From: Globisporangium splendens
Lineage: Eukaryota; Oomycota; Peronosporomycetes; Pythiales; Pythiaceae
Direction of reading: 5' to 3'
DNA length: 64,000 bases
Assembly: GCA_006386115.1 (NCBI GenBank)
Contig: VFIW01000052.1
Location: 186,001-250,000, forward strand
Below the pieces are notes generated by a model. That model saw nothing but the letters and a program-made list of their open reading frames with translations. It searched no databases and was not told the DNA's origin. Within the stretch, counting starts at the first letter, position 1. The number at the start of each line of letters is the position of its first letter. The translations under genes were made by a program, and so were the position numbers. Below, in pieces: positions 1 through 11,653 of the stretch.

Positions 1-780
1 CGCACTTTGAGGTTCGATTCGCCGTCGAGGCTCGAGGTCTCGCACATGGCTTCCGAGTCTTCGTGGCTGGAAAAGAGAAGCACAATGTCGGCGGGGATCT
101 GCTCCTTGTCGTGAACCTTGATCACATGTCCGACACGCAGATTTTTCCAGAACACGGGCTGAAAGGACAGCGCACGAGAGGATTCCCCGCTGCCTCGTCC
201 GTCGCTGGAGCCGAGTGGAGGAGCTGGCGTATGCGTCACTTTGCTGCTCGACTGGTCTGCGATCTGGTTGTCTGACGTCGCGCCGAGCACTTCGGCTTTC
301 TGGTGGTTCACGACGTAGTCCTGCTGGTGCCGCAGCCGGCCCTCCATGCCTTCATTGACCACGGCCGCGAACAGCACGATCGCGAGCGGCCCGATCGTCG
401 AGTACTCGTTCGTCGGCGACAGATTCGTGCACAGCTGGAGCAGCGAGATGACGAGAAAGTAAAAGTTGGCGACGCGGCGAAACTGCTCGAACAGCGACTT
501 GGGCAGGAAGTTGAACGTCGTGTACTTGGACGTGCACACGACGTTCGAGTGGTACGGCTCCGTGTTGTACATCTTCTCGATGTAACTCGCGTACTCGTGC
601 GTGCGCAGCACGTCGTTGATGAACAGCACGCGACTCTTGATCTGCGGCGACGCCGACTGCGCGGGGAGTTGGTCGGCGTCCGAGAGCTCCTGGCCAGAAC
701 CATACTTAACGACTGCAGGTCCTACAGTGCATGCTGGAAGCAAATCTTCATCGAGTGCACCCCACCGGTGTTTGCACATT
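1..780 (-). CDS. P4-type phospholipid flippase ATPase, N-terminal part
   Basis: Read on the minus strand from the ATG at 778-780 and running off the left edge, so only about 260 N-terminal residues are here. P4-ATPases move aminophospholipids from the outer to the cytosolic leaflet of Golgi, endosomal and plasma membranes, usually with a CDC50 partner. Visible family signatures are the stretch PKSLFEQFRRVANFYFL just before the first membrane helix, then a second hydrophobic segment (GPLAIVLFAAVVNEG). Next comes the actuator-domain start IPADIVLLFSS and SSLDGESNLKV, which corresponds to the usual DGET loop with Ser in place of Thr. A Ser/Gly-rich insert of about 35 residues separates TM2 from the actuator motif. 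The P-domain DKTGT motif lies outside the window. The start is the first in-frame ATG after an upstream TAG; a further 5' exon is possible. Two overlapping Arg-rich and His-rich reading frames are shadows. Confidence 0.88.
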
Positions 781-1373
781 GCTGCATAGGAGACGACATG
801 AAGCTATATCTGGCAGAAATGCTGTGAGGCTTGTCAATTTATGCAATGTCAGTCAGCCTGATGTGCGTTGTTGTTGGCTTATTAGAGAGGTTTAGGAACT
901 CGAATTACACTGTCCCAAATCATTGTGTTTATCAGCGAAAATCAACACAGTTACCATTGAAAAAGAGGTTTAGGCTCCCCGTGATTATCTTTCAAGAGAA
1001 AGTATTCATTTTACAGAGGAATGTCGCAATTTTTCAGCAGGATTATAAACTGCCGTTTATAATCACGGTTTGGGTGAAAGATGGTTATATGGATGGCATT
1101 TCCCTCCAATGACCGATGTGCAGTCATGCTTGACAATATAATCACGTTTCCTGTGAAATCGCATAGATTGACTGAATATATCCTATCAATTATTCAACGT
1201 ATTGCCAATACAATATTTGCACAATGTATAAATGGAGTAAATGCAAGAGCCACTTGGCATCAGACTCAGATGGGGAAAAGCGCAGCAAAAATCCCGCACA
1301 TCCTGAATGCCATCCACATAGCGAATTTCGAGCGAAAATGCACAAGAGCGGCGCGGACGACGCGGACGTGACG
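781..1373. other. intergenic spacer
   Basis: AT-rich spacer between the divergent flippase gene and the first tandem hydrolase copy. It probably holds both promoters. No convincing gene or repeat seen. Confidence 0.6.
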
Positions 1374-4260
1374 ATGGCGCTGACCGAGAGCCTCATGCCG
1401 ATCCTGGATGCATTGCCACCGGCGTCTCCCATTCATCGCGGTGCGCCCATGACCGCGATGCTGAATCACCAGGCCGACCCACTCAACCTAGAAGAAGAAG
1501 CAGCCGGCAACGATGTGTCCAACGACGAGTTCAACTATGCGCGGTAGGCTGCTGCGACTCAAAAATCGCTCTTGTTTTCCTGGATGCATGCGTTAGGATT
1601 ATGATCAGTACTTGCGCAAAGCTCTCTTAACAATGTGCTTCGTGGACCGATATCGTATTTGACAATGGCTGTGAGTGCAGAGCGTTTAGCTTCATGACTG
1701 GGCGACGACTGCAGCGACGATATCGAGGCGTCTACACCAAGGTACTCGTTGGATACTCATGGTGACTTATCGGTGGTATTTCGTTTCTGATGTGTGTATA
1801 TTGGCCCCTCACATTCTTCTTCTATTTGCAGTACTCGTTCATGGCGCAGGTGGTGACGTGGTGCATGGTGATCTACATCTTGCTGGTGCTTGCGACACTG
1901 TCATTCACGCCTGGAGGTACGCCCCACAGCGCTCGGATGTGTCGTGCCGCTCGTTAGTACAGAGTGGCTCAATAGAGTTATCATACTCGTTATGCTCCTT
2001 TTGTTAGACGAGTCATCGATCAACGCGAGCTCCAGCAGCTCACAGACTCAGAATGACCTGTTCTATCTCGTCATTATCATCGTCGCCATCTACGTCATTG
2101 TGCGCATCGCGCTGATCATCCAATGGCTCATCTACTGGATCATCTTCGCCGAGATGCTCACGTACGCTGCAACAAGCAACATCCACGCGCTGTTTTGGCT
2201 CGACGATTCGCTCACCGACGCCGAAGAACATGCTCGAAACGTGATCCTGATCGTGCTCATCGCGCTCGAATTCTTGACGATCGTGGTGTATCTGCTCACC
2301 CACTTTGTGTATCCGTGGCTGGTGCAGAATCACAAACTGAACAGTGGAAGGTGGTGGACGGTGCGACCAGGTCCTCAAACCAACACACTGACGTATCGCT
2401 CGCTCGCGCGATTCTACACGTCGAAGCGCAACGTGGTCAAGTACTGCGGCGGCCTGAACGCCAAAGGAGAGCCTCATGGGTATGGGATGTGGTCCGATAC
2501 ATCGTTCCACGGCGAACGGTTGACAGGACAGTGGGAAAACGGGGTTCCGATCGGTCCCTTCCGAAGCTTTGAGCATGGAAGTGGGTACTCGTTTGTGAAC
2601 ATCCGAATCGGCTTTTGCCACAATCGAGGTGAAGCCAAGTCGGATGGGATTGACTTCTGGCCCTCGCACTCGAGTTCCGGCATTCACTGGGGCGTAGCAA
2701 GCGTCGAGTGTTCGGTCTCGGGTGGTTTCTTCACGTTTTTGCCGTCGGTGAGCCACTTGACCCCATCGGGTACTCCAGATTCCCCACAGAGTGCTGCGGA
2801 TTGTCTCCCAATGTTGCGGACGCAGACTGATGATGTCGTGTTCAGCAGCAAAGCCGTCGATAAGAGACATGCTCGATTCAAGAAAATGAAATCGGTAAAG
2901 CGAAAAATCTTTCGCGAGAGCTCAGCGCCACTTTTGGACACCAATGAATCTGTGGACGACAAAGAGGCTTTGATTCTGCTGCACGGATACAACTGCTCGC
3001 TTGATTATGGATTGGATCGTCTCGGGCAGCTCCTTGCGTTGGGCGATTTTCCTCCGCATATCCATCCGTTTGTGTTCAGTTGGCCAAGTGGTGGTGTACT
3101 CGCGTATTTCCAAGGTATTTTGCTTGATTCTGGCTGAGATGGTAATTTGCCTGGTTAACGAGGTTGTTGTGTGTGATGTTATCTGCTACAGCTAAGAAGG
3201 TCGGAAGCGAAAGTGAGCGAACGGGGAACGATTTCCAAGCGTTTTTGCGCAGCCTCTCCGACGTTGGGTACACGAAGCTCAACATCATTGCGCACTCGAT
3301 GGGTGCGCGTGTTTTCTTCAATTGTTTGAATCGGGGTCAACTGGATGAAGTGTTGATGGTACGTTGTGTTCTCGCTCTCACTCCGTAAACATATCTGGAT
3401 CCATTGAAGTTTTCTTTCGACATCTTTCGACCTCTTGATTTGCGTGAGCAGCCAGTGAATAGCTCTCGACATTTCGGCCCAGCTAAACTGATGCTATCGA
3501 CACTCACGTTCTGCAACCCGGACTACGATCGCAATGACTTCGTCAAGTATGGTGGCGGCTACGACCGTTCGCGGCGTTTCTGCGACCACATTACCTTGTA
3601 CGCAGACGGTATGGACGGCGCGTTGTTCTACCTTGAGTTCCTCTCGAAGAAGTCGCTGTGCAGTCCGCTGAATTACTCGCTCGGCAAGCGTGGGTACATG
3701 ATCCACCGCGATGCTTCGGAGCACGACGAGCTTCAAGATCGATCGAACGATACGATGCTGGGATGGCGCGAGACGAACCTCACGCCTGCAGTTGACATGG
3801 ATGTCGCGATCGCAGCGGTGAACCAGAACGCCAAGTTCGAGGGCGTGACGTCGTTTGCGTACAATCGTGCACCAGTGAGTCGTCGACTGGAAGATGTCCA
3901 CCATTCCATCCGCGACCGCGTGAAGAGCGACCTCGACAGAGTGGGTCGCCTGCAGTACCTCGACATGGATGTGATCGACACGACCTGGATGGACAACAAC
4001 GTGCACGCCATCCGCCACAACTACTTTAATCTGAACCCTACCATCGTAAGTCTTTTCAGATCCATGATTGTGGAAACTCTGCTTCTATTGACGGTCGTGT
4101 TGCTCGTTTCTCACCTCTTCTCAACGCTCAGGTCGACGATCTTCGCCACTTGATTGTTCACAAGAAACGAGCGCGATCTCGACCGGGACTGTTGCAGACG
4201 ACCTCAGCTGAGAACGTGTACATCTTCCTCGTAGCGCCCTCGCACGTCAAGAACAAGTAA
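1374..4260 (+). CDS. membrane MORN / alpha-beta hydrolase protein, tandem copy 1
   Basis: Seven exons inferred from GT-AG borders that keep phase: 1374-1543, 1681-1741, 1832-1916, 2008-3114, 3192-3358, 3452-4045, 4132-4260, giving 770 residues. Three hydrophobic stretches, one long enough for two helices (about 78-103, 123-156 and 184-210), anchor the protein. They are followed by a MORN-like pair (about 251-290, GEPHGYGMW and GQWENGVPIGPF). The C-terminal half fits the DUF900-type alpha/beta hydrolases: oxyanion strand LLHGYN (about 429-434), FSWPSGG, nucleophile elbow AHSMG with Ser510, and a late LTFCNPDY/HITLYAD strand pair. Substrate unknown; a lipid or ester hydrolase at a membrane is an inference. 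The start is the ATG of MALTESLM shared by all copies; an upstream in-frame ATG at 1338 is GTG in the other copies. Exons 1-3 have diverged from copies 2 and 3, while exon 4 onwards is nearly identical. Confidence 0.82.
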
Positions 4261-4408
4261 CACCGAGTATCCCAGTGGGATCAGTGAGTAAGACGCACTT
4301 CCGCTGCATTGTCTGCAGGACGTGAAGTGAACGAGCGTAGTGCGCAATCGAACCAGGTGAGAGTCTGTCGTGTGCTGGCGTTTGGGATCCATTGTATGTG
4401 GCTCGTCC

Positions 4409-4461
4409 TGTAGACTAATATGGGCCAATCAATGGGTCTGTAGACCAATATTAGCCAATCA
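4409..4461 (+). promoter_or_regulatory. 30-bp direct repeat with two CCAAT boxes, upstream of copy 2
   Basis: Two near-copies of a 23-nt element start at 4409 and 4439. Each contains TGTAGAC(T/C)AATAT and a CCAAT box (4425-4429 and 4455-4459), about 210 and 180 nt before the copy 2 start codon. CCAAT boxes bind NF-Y in eukaryotes; use here is inferred from position only. Confidence 0.4.
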
Positions 4462-4637
4462 TCTTATCGTAGACTGTGACACTTTTGATTGCACTTTTGC
4501 CCAAGTGCAGATCATGGTGCTGTAATCACTGACCATAATCAATCCGCTCGAAATGCGCTCTGCGATGTGGATGATGGCGCTCTGCACAGCATAGCGAAGC
4601 TCGAGCGAACGTGCGCACGAGTGACGCGGACGTGGCG

Positions 4638-7500
4638 ATGGCGCTGACCGAGAGCCTCATGCCGATCCTGGACGCATCGCCGCTGGCGTCTCCCACATCC
4701 CATGATGTTCCCATGACCATGATGCTTCATCACCTAGCCGACGGACTCAATGTGGAAGAAGCAGCAAGCAACCACGATGTATCCAACGGCGAGCTCAACT
4801 ATGCACGGTACGGCGGTGTTGTCCTGTAATCGCTCTTATTCTTGTGAATGCATGCGGTCGAAGGTGTCTTAACAATGTGCTATGTCTACGATCGTCAATG
4901 ACTGTGAGCGCAGAGCGTTTAGCTTCATGACGGGGCGACGGCTGCAACGGCGATATCGAGGCGTTTACAGGAAGGTACCGCACACAGGTGAATGGCGACC
5001 TCAAGACGAATCGACAGATAGTCTGAACGATGTGGCATGTGTGTGTTAAACGTGTGTTTTGCTATTCCGCAGTACTCGTTCATGGCGCAGGTGGTGACGT
5101 GGTGCATGGTGGTCTACATCTTGCTGGTGCTTGCGACGCTGTCGTTCTCGTCTGGAGGTAACACAGCGGAGCAATTGTTCATCTCTGCATATTGGGACAG
5201 TATACCAGAGCGCTTACATGACCCGTTGATGTTTGTTCTTGCATTAGATGAAACCACGATCGATTTGAGCTCCTCGAGCCCGAAGACCCGAGACGACCTG
5301 TTCTATCTCGTCATTATCATCGTCGCCATCTACGTCATTGTGCGCATCGCGCTGATCATCCAATGGCTCATCTACTGGATCATCTTCGCCGAGATGCTCA
5401 CGTACGCTGCAACAAGCAACATCCACGCGCTGTTTTGGCTCGACGATTCGCTCACCGACGCCGAAGAACATGCTCGAAACGTGATCCTGATCGTGCTCAT
5501 CGCGCTCGAATTCTTGACGATCGTGGTGTATCTGCTCACCCACTTTGTGTATCCGTGGCTGGTGCAGAATCACAAACTGAACAGTGGAAGGTGGTGGACG
5601 GTGCGACCAGGTCCTCAAACCAACACACTGACGTATCGCTCGCTCGCGCGATTCTACACGTCGAAGCGCAACGTGGTCAAGTACTGCGGCGGCCTGAACG
5701 CCAAAGGAGAGCCTCATGGGTATGGGATGTGGTCCGATACATCGTTCCACGGCGAACGGTTGACAGGACAGTGGGAAAACGGGGTTCCGATCGGTCCCTT
5801 CCGAAGCTTTGAGCATGGAAGTGGGTACTCGTTTGTGAACATCCGAATCGGCTTTTGCCACAATCGAGGTGAAGCCAAGTCGGATGGGATTGACTTCTGG
5901 CCCTCGCACTCGAGTTCCGGCATTCACTGGGGCGTAGCAAGCGTCGAGTGTTCGGTCTCGGGTGGTTTCTTCACGTTTTTGCCGTCGGTGAGCCACTTGA
6001 CCCCATCGGGTACTCCAGATTCCCCACAGAGTGCTGCGGATTGTCTCCCAATGTTGCGGACGCAGACTGATGATGTCGTGTTCAGCAGCAAAGCCGTCGA
6101 TAAGAGACATGCTCGATTCAAGAAAATGAAATCGGTAAAGCGAAAAATCTTTCGCGAGAGCTCAGCGCCACTTTTGGACACCAATGAATCTGTGGACGAC
6201 AAAGAGGCTTTGATTCTGCTGCACGGATACAACTGCTCGCTTGATTATGGATTGGATCGTCTCGGGCAGCTCCTTGCGTTGGGCGATTTTCCTCCGCATA
6301 TCCATCCGTTTGTGTTCAGTTGGCCAAGTGGTGGTGTACTCGCGTATTTCCAAGGTATTTTGCTTGATTCTGGCTGAGATGGTAATTTGCCTGGTTAACG
6401 AGGTTGTTGTGTGTGATGTTATCTGCTACAGCTAAGAAGGTCGGAAGCGAAAGTGAGCGAACGGGGAACGATTTCCAAGCGTTTTTGCGCAGCCTCTCCG
6501 ACGTTGGGTACACGAAGCTCAACATCATTGCGCACTCGATGGGTGCGCGTGTTTTCTTCAATTGTTTGAATCGGGGTCAACTGGATGAAGTGTTGATGGT
6601 ACGTTGTGTTCTCGCTCTCACTCCGTAAACATATCTGGATCCATTGAAGTTTTCTTTCGACATCTTTCGACCTCTTGATTTGCGTGAGCAGCCAGTGAAT
6701 AGCTCTCGACATTTCGGCCCAGCTAAACTGATGCTATCGACACTCACGTTCTGCAACCCGGACTACGACCGCAATGACTTCGTCAAGTATGGTGGTGGCT
6801 ACGACCGTTCGCGGCGTTTCTGCGACCACATCACCTTGTACGCAGACGGTATGGACGGCGCGTTGTTCTACCTCGAGTTCCTCTCGAAGAAGTCGCTGTG
6901 CAGTCCACTGAATTACTCGCTCGGCAAGCGTGGGTACATGATCCACCGCGATGCTTCGGAGCACGACGAGCTTCAAGATCGATCGAACGATACGATGCTG
7001 GGATGGCGCGAGACGAACCTCACGCCTGCAGTTGACATGGATGTCGCGATCGCAGCGGTGAACCAGAACGCCAAGTTCGAGGGCGTGACGTCGTTTGCGT
7101 ACAATCGTGCACCAGTGAGTCGTCGACTGGAAGATGTCCACCATTCCATCCGCGACCGCGTGAAGAGCGACCTCGACAGAGTGGGTCGCCTGCAGTACCT
7201 CGACATGGATGTGATCGACACGACCTGGATGGACAACAACGTGCACGCCATCCGCCACAACTACTTTAATCTGAACCCTACCATCGTAAGTCTTTTCAGA
7301 TCCATGATTGTGGAAACTCTGCTTCTATTGACGGTCGTGTTGCTCGTTTCTCACCTCTTCTCAACGCTCAGGTCGACGATCTTCGCCACTTGATTGTTCA
7401 CAAGAAACGAGCGCGATCTCGACCGGGACTGTTGCAGACGACCTCAGCTGAGAACGTGTACATCTTCCTCGTAGCGCCCTCGCACGTCAAGAACAAGTAA
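4638..7500 (+). CDS. membrane MORN / alpha-beta hydrolase protein, tandem copy 2
   Basis: Exons 4638-4807, 4914-4974, 5073-5157, 5248-6354, 6432-6598, 6692-7285, 7372-7500; the intron phases match copy 1. The order is the same: N-terminal MALTESLMPIL segment, membrane helices, MORN-like pair, LLHGYN, FSWPSGG and nucleophile AHSMG. Exons 4-7 encode essentially the same protein as copy 1; the DNA differences in exon 6 around 6770-6910 are silent. The first three exons differ clearly (for example SFSSGG instead of SFTPGG, and RKYSFM instead of TKYSFM). A possible upstream start would be GTG (4614), so the ATG at 4638 is used. The promoter region carries the CCAAT direct repeat, which copy 1 lacks. 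Confidence 0.82.
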
Positions 7501-7648
7501 CACCGAGTATCCCAGTGGGATCAGTGAGTAAGACGCACTTCCGCTGCATTGTCTGCAGGACGTGAAGTGAACGAGCGTAGTGCGCAATCGAACCAGGTGA
7601 GAGTCTGTCGTGTGCTGGCGTTTGGGATCCATTGTATGTGGCTCGTCC

Positions 7649-7701
7649 TGTAGACTAATATGGGCCAATCAATGGGTCTGTAGACCAATATTAGCCAATC
7701 A
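7649..7701 (+). promoter_or_regulatory. 30-bp direct repeat with two CCAAT boxes, upstream of copy 3
   Basis: Identical to the element at 4409-4461, shifted by 3240 bp, so copies 2 and 3 share the same putative promoter. Confidence 0.4.
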
Positions 7702-7877
7702 TCTTATCGTAGACTGTGACACTTTTGATTGCACTTTTGCCCAAGTGCAGATCATGGTGCTGTAATCACTGACCATAATCAATCCGCTCGAAATGCGCTC
7801 TGCGATGTGGATGATGGCGCTCTGCACAGCATAGCGAAGCTCGAGCGAACGTGCGCACGAGTGACGCGGACGTGGCG

Positions 7878-10740
7878 ATGGCGCTGACCGAGAGCCTCAT
7901 GCCGATCCTGGACGCATCGCCGCTGGCGTCTCCCACATCCCATGATGTTCCCATGACCATGATGCTTCATCACCTAGCCGACGGACTCAATGTGGAAGAA
8001 GCAGCAAGCAACCACGATGTATCCAACGGCGAGCTCAACTATGCACGGTACGGCGGTGTTGTCCTGTAATCGCTCTTATTCTTGTGAATGCATGCGGTCG
8101 AAGGTGTCTTAACAATGTGCTATGTCTACGATCGTCAATGACTGTGAGCGCAGAGCGTTTAGCTTCATGACGGGGCGACGGCTGCAACGGCGATATCGAG
8201 GCGTTTACAGGAAGGTACCGCACACAGGTGAATGGCGACCTCAAGACGAATCGACAGATAGTCTGAACGATGTGGCATGTGTGTGTTAAACGTGTGTTTT
8301 GCTATTCCGCAGTACTCGTTCATGGCGCAGGTGGTGACGTGGTGCATGGTGGTCTACATCTTGCTGGTGCTTGCGACGCTGTCGTTCTCGTCTGGAGGTA
8401 ACACAGCGGAGCAATTGTTCATCTCTGCATATTGGGACAGTATACCAGAGCGCTTACATGACCCGTTGATGTTTGTTCTTGCATTAGATGAAACCACGAT
8501 CGATTTGAGCTCCTCGAGCCCGAAGACCCGAGACGACCTGTTCTATCTCGTCATTATCATCGTCGCCATCTACGTCATTGTGCGCATCGCGCTGATCATC
8601 CAATGGCTCATCTACTGGATCATCTTCGCCGAGATGCTCACGTACGCTGCAACAAGCAACATCCACGCGCTGTTTTGGCTCGACGATTCGCTCACCGACG
8701 CCGAAGAACATGCTCGAAACGTGATCCTGATCGTGCTCATCGCGCTCGAATTCTTGACGATCGTGGTGTATCTGCTCACCCACTTTGTGTATCCGTGGCT
8801 GGTGCAGAATCACAAACTGAACAGTGGAAGGTGGTGGACGGTGCGACCAGGTCCTCAAACCAACACACTGACGTATCGCTCGCTCGCGCGATTCTACACG
8901 TCGAAGCGCAACGTGGTCAAGTACTGCGGCGGCCTGAACGCCAAAGGAGAGCCTCATGGGTATGGGATGTGGTCCGATACATCGTTCCACGGCGAACGGT
9001 TGACAGGACAGTGGGAAAACGGGGTTCCGATCGGTCCCTTCCGAAGCTTTGAGCATGGAAGTGGGTACTCGTTTGTGAACATCCGAATCGGCTTTTGCCA
9101 CAATCGAGGTGAAGCCAAGTCGGATGGGATTGACTTCTGGCCCTCGCACTCGAGTTCCGGCATTCACTGGGGCGTAGCAAGCGTCGAGTGTTCGGTCTCG
9201 GGTGGTTTCTTCACGTTTTTGCCGTCGGTGAGCCACTTGACCCCATCGGGTACTCCAGATTCCCCACAGAGTGCTGCGGATTGTCTCCCAATGTTGCGGA
9301 CGCAGACTGATGATGTCGTGTTCAGCAGCAAAGCCGTCGATAAGAGACATGCTCGATTCAAGAAAATGAAATCGGTAAAGCGAAAAATCTTTCGCGAGAG
9401 CTCAGCGCCACTTTTGGACACCAATGAATCTGTGGACGACAAAGAGGCTTTGATTCTGCTGCACGGATACAACTGCTCGCTTGATTATGGATTGGATCGT
9501 CTCGGGCAGCTCCTTGCGTTGGGCGATTTTCCTCCGCATATCCATCCGTTTGTGTTCAGTTGGCCAAGTGGTGGTGTACTCGCGTATTTCCAAGGTATTT
9601 TGCTTGATTCTGGCTGAGATGGTAATTTGCCTGGTTAACGAGGTTGTTGTGTGTGATGTTATCTGCTACAGCTAAGAAGGTCGGAAGCGAAAGTGAGCGA
9701 ACGGGGAACGATTTCCAAGCGTTTTTGCGCAGCCTCTCCGACGTTGGGTACACGAAGCTCAACATCATTGCGCACTCGATGGGTGCGCGTGTTTTCTTCA
9801 ATTGTTTGAATCGGGGTCAACTGGATGAAGTGTTGATGGTACGTTGTGTTCTCGCTCTCACTCCGTAAACATATCTGGATCCATTGAAGTTTTCTTTCGA
9901 CATCTTTCGACCTCTTGATTTGCGTGAGCAGCCAGTGAATAGCTCTCGACATTTCGGCCCAGCTAAACTGATGCTATCGACACTCACGTTCTGCAACCCG
10001 GACTACGATCGCAATGACTTCGTCAAGTATGGTGGCGGCTACGACCGTTCGCGGCGTTTCTGCGACCACATTACCTTGTACGCAGACGGTATGGACGGCG
10101 CGTTGCTCTACGCTGAGCTTCTCTCGAAGAAGTCGCTGTGCAGTCCGCTGAATTACTCGCTCGGCAAGCGTGGGTACATGATCCACCGCGATGCTTCGGA
10201 GCACGACGAGCTTCAAGATCGATCGAACGATACGATGCTGGGATGGCGCGAGACGAACCTCACGCCTGCAGTTGACATGGATGTCGCGATCGCAGCGGTG
10301 AACCAGAACGCCAAGTTCGAGGGCGTGACGTCGTTTGCGTACAATCGTGCACCAGTGAGTCGTCGACTGGAAGATGTCCACCATTCCATCCGCGACCGCG
10401 TGAAGAGCGACCTCGACAGAGTGGGTCGCCTGCAGTACCTCGACATGGATGTGATCGACACGACCTGGATGGACAACAACGTGCACGCCATCCGCCACAA
10501 CTACTTTAATCTGAACCCTACCATCGTAAGTCTTTTCAGATCCATGATTGTGGAAACTCTGCTTCTATTGACGGTCGTGTTGCTCGTTTCTCACCTCTTC
10601 TCAACGCTCAGGTCGACGATCTTCGCCACTTGATTGTTCACAAGAAACGAGCGCGATCTCGACCGGGACTGTTGCAGACGACCTCAGCTGAGAACGTGTA
10701 CATCTTCCTCGTAGCGCCCTCATACGTCAAGAACAAATAA
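7878..10740 (+). CDS. membrane MORN / alpha-beta hydrolase protein, tandem copy 3
   Basis: Exons 7878-8047, 8154-8214, 8313-8397, 8488-9594, 9672-9838, 9932-10525, 10612-10740. The gene is base-for-base like copy 2 over almost its whole length, including introns. The main protein difference is a short patch after the Ser nucleophile domain: GALLYAELLSKK here versus GALFYLEFLSKK in copies 1 and 2. At the DNA level this copy agrees with copy 1, not copy 2, at flanking silent sites (10009, 10036, 10071), which is a gene-conversion mosaic. Near the end, SYVKNK replaces SHVKNK and the downstream flank is unique. Same predicted membrane hydrolase; substrate unknown. Confidence 0.82.
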
Positions 10741-10875
10741 TGGCGAAACTCGCAAAGGCAGTGAAGCACAAGAAGGTCAATGCCATTCTTGCTCAAGTTT
10801 TCCATTTTCATACTTGCAAGTAATGCTCGAGTAAACGAGTTATGTAGATGCCGCCTGTTGGTACATCTACACACA

Positions 10876-11562
10876 CTAGCGACTGCGACGAAATGCTACC
10901 GGGAGATTGACACCTGATATTTCACATTTCAGCAACCGCAAAATATTGCGAGACGCGTTCGCATCACGATTCACAGTCATACCGCGACAGCCATTGTGTG
11001 TGCAATGGAGTACACTGTGAACTTTCATGACGCGAACTTCTCCGTCTCGGCAAAGCTTCTTGGAGTACTGATGCTTCAACTCTCCATGACGTACAGAATG
11101 AAGTTTGCTTGTGCTATATTCATCCACGGCAATAACAGTGCAGTAACGTTTCAGTTGATTCTCAAAACGCTTCGCTGGACCAGCGGGAGATTTCTTGATG
11201 AAACCAACTTGATCTCGGTTGCTCCAGTCACCAAACCCAACCAGAGTTCTTCGGTTTGTTCCACCAGTCAACTTCCGGCAAAGAAGCTGGAGTTTCTTCT
11301 AAGCGAAGACGTGCCGCTTGAATTTCAAACCACGAAAGTCTTTGCGGATATGAAAATCAAGCAAAAGATCCAAGCGAGGAAGGAGAAACTCAACGTATTG
11401 TTTCAACTTTTTCACACTCGCAGTCTTCTTCGTTGACATCTTCCGAATAGCTTCGAGAATATCAGGGTCACTGTCTTGCCAACGCTTGATTTTCCCAAGC
11501 TCTCTTTGTAGCGGGCATCTCCATGATAACATTTTCGCGTTCGTAGTCCGATTCAGGAACAA
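10876..11562 (-). pseudogene. Fanzor/TnpB-like RNA-guided nuclease relic
   Basis: Minus-strand frame 11562 to 10876, interrupted by an in-frame TAG at 11299-11301, reads as the C-terminal half of a eukaryotic TnpB homologue. Supporting motifs in order: the helical lead-in KKLKQYVEFLLPRL, a segment ending FRGLKFKRH, then after the stop VGFGDWSNRD, the VDEYSTSK stretch that normally precedes the zinc ribbon, LHCTHNGCRG, and the RuvC-III-like NRDANASRNIL. Only two zinc-ribbon cysteines survive and the first CxxC is lost. The expected N-terminal half is missing or scrambled in other frames up to about 11650. Family knowledge: Fanzors are guide-RNA-dependent nucleases spread by transposons and reported from several eukaryotic groups. 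No terminal inverted repeats or guide-RNA end seen. Judged inactive. Confidence 0.62.
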
Positions 11563-11653
11563 TCATGTCCTTGAGATGCTCTTCGTGAGCTTCTGGAACC
11601 ACTTCGTCCTCCGTCGCGCAAGTTTGAAAATGAGGAGAAAAAGAGTGGGCCAA

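Larger units (their letters stand above)
2056..10740 (+). repeat. tandem array with 3240-bp period
   Basis: Sequence from about 2056 recurs at +3240 and +6480. Units 4261-7500 and 7501-10740 align base for base apart from a few changes near 6770-6910 versus 10010-10150 and near the final stop codon. Copy 1 shares the unit only from inside exon 4 (about 2056), and the sequence after copy 3 diverges at its stop codon. This fits unequal crossing over between older diverged paralogues followed by homogenisation. Confidence 0.93.

Noticed and set aside
303..827. Plus-strand and second minus-strand frames over the flippase exon
   Set aside because: Composition typical of shadows (Arg/Val or Ser/Arg/Thr runs); the remaining minus frame has the P4-ATPase signatures.
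2040..2870. Minus-strand frame of about 280 residues repeated in all three tandem copies
   Set aside because: Its repetition only follows the DNA duplication; the plus strand holds conserved membrane, MORN and hydrolase motifs.
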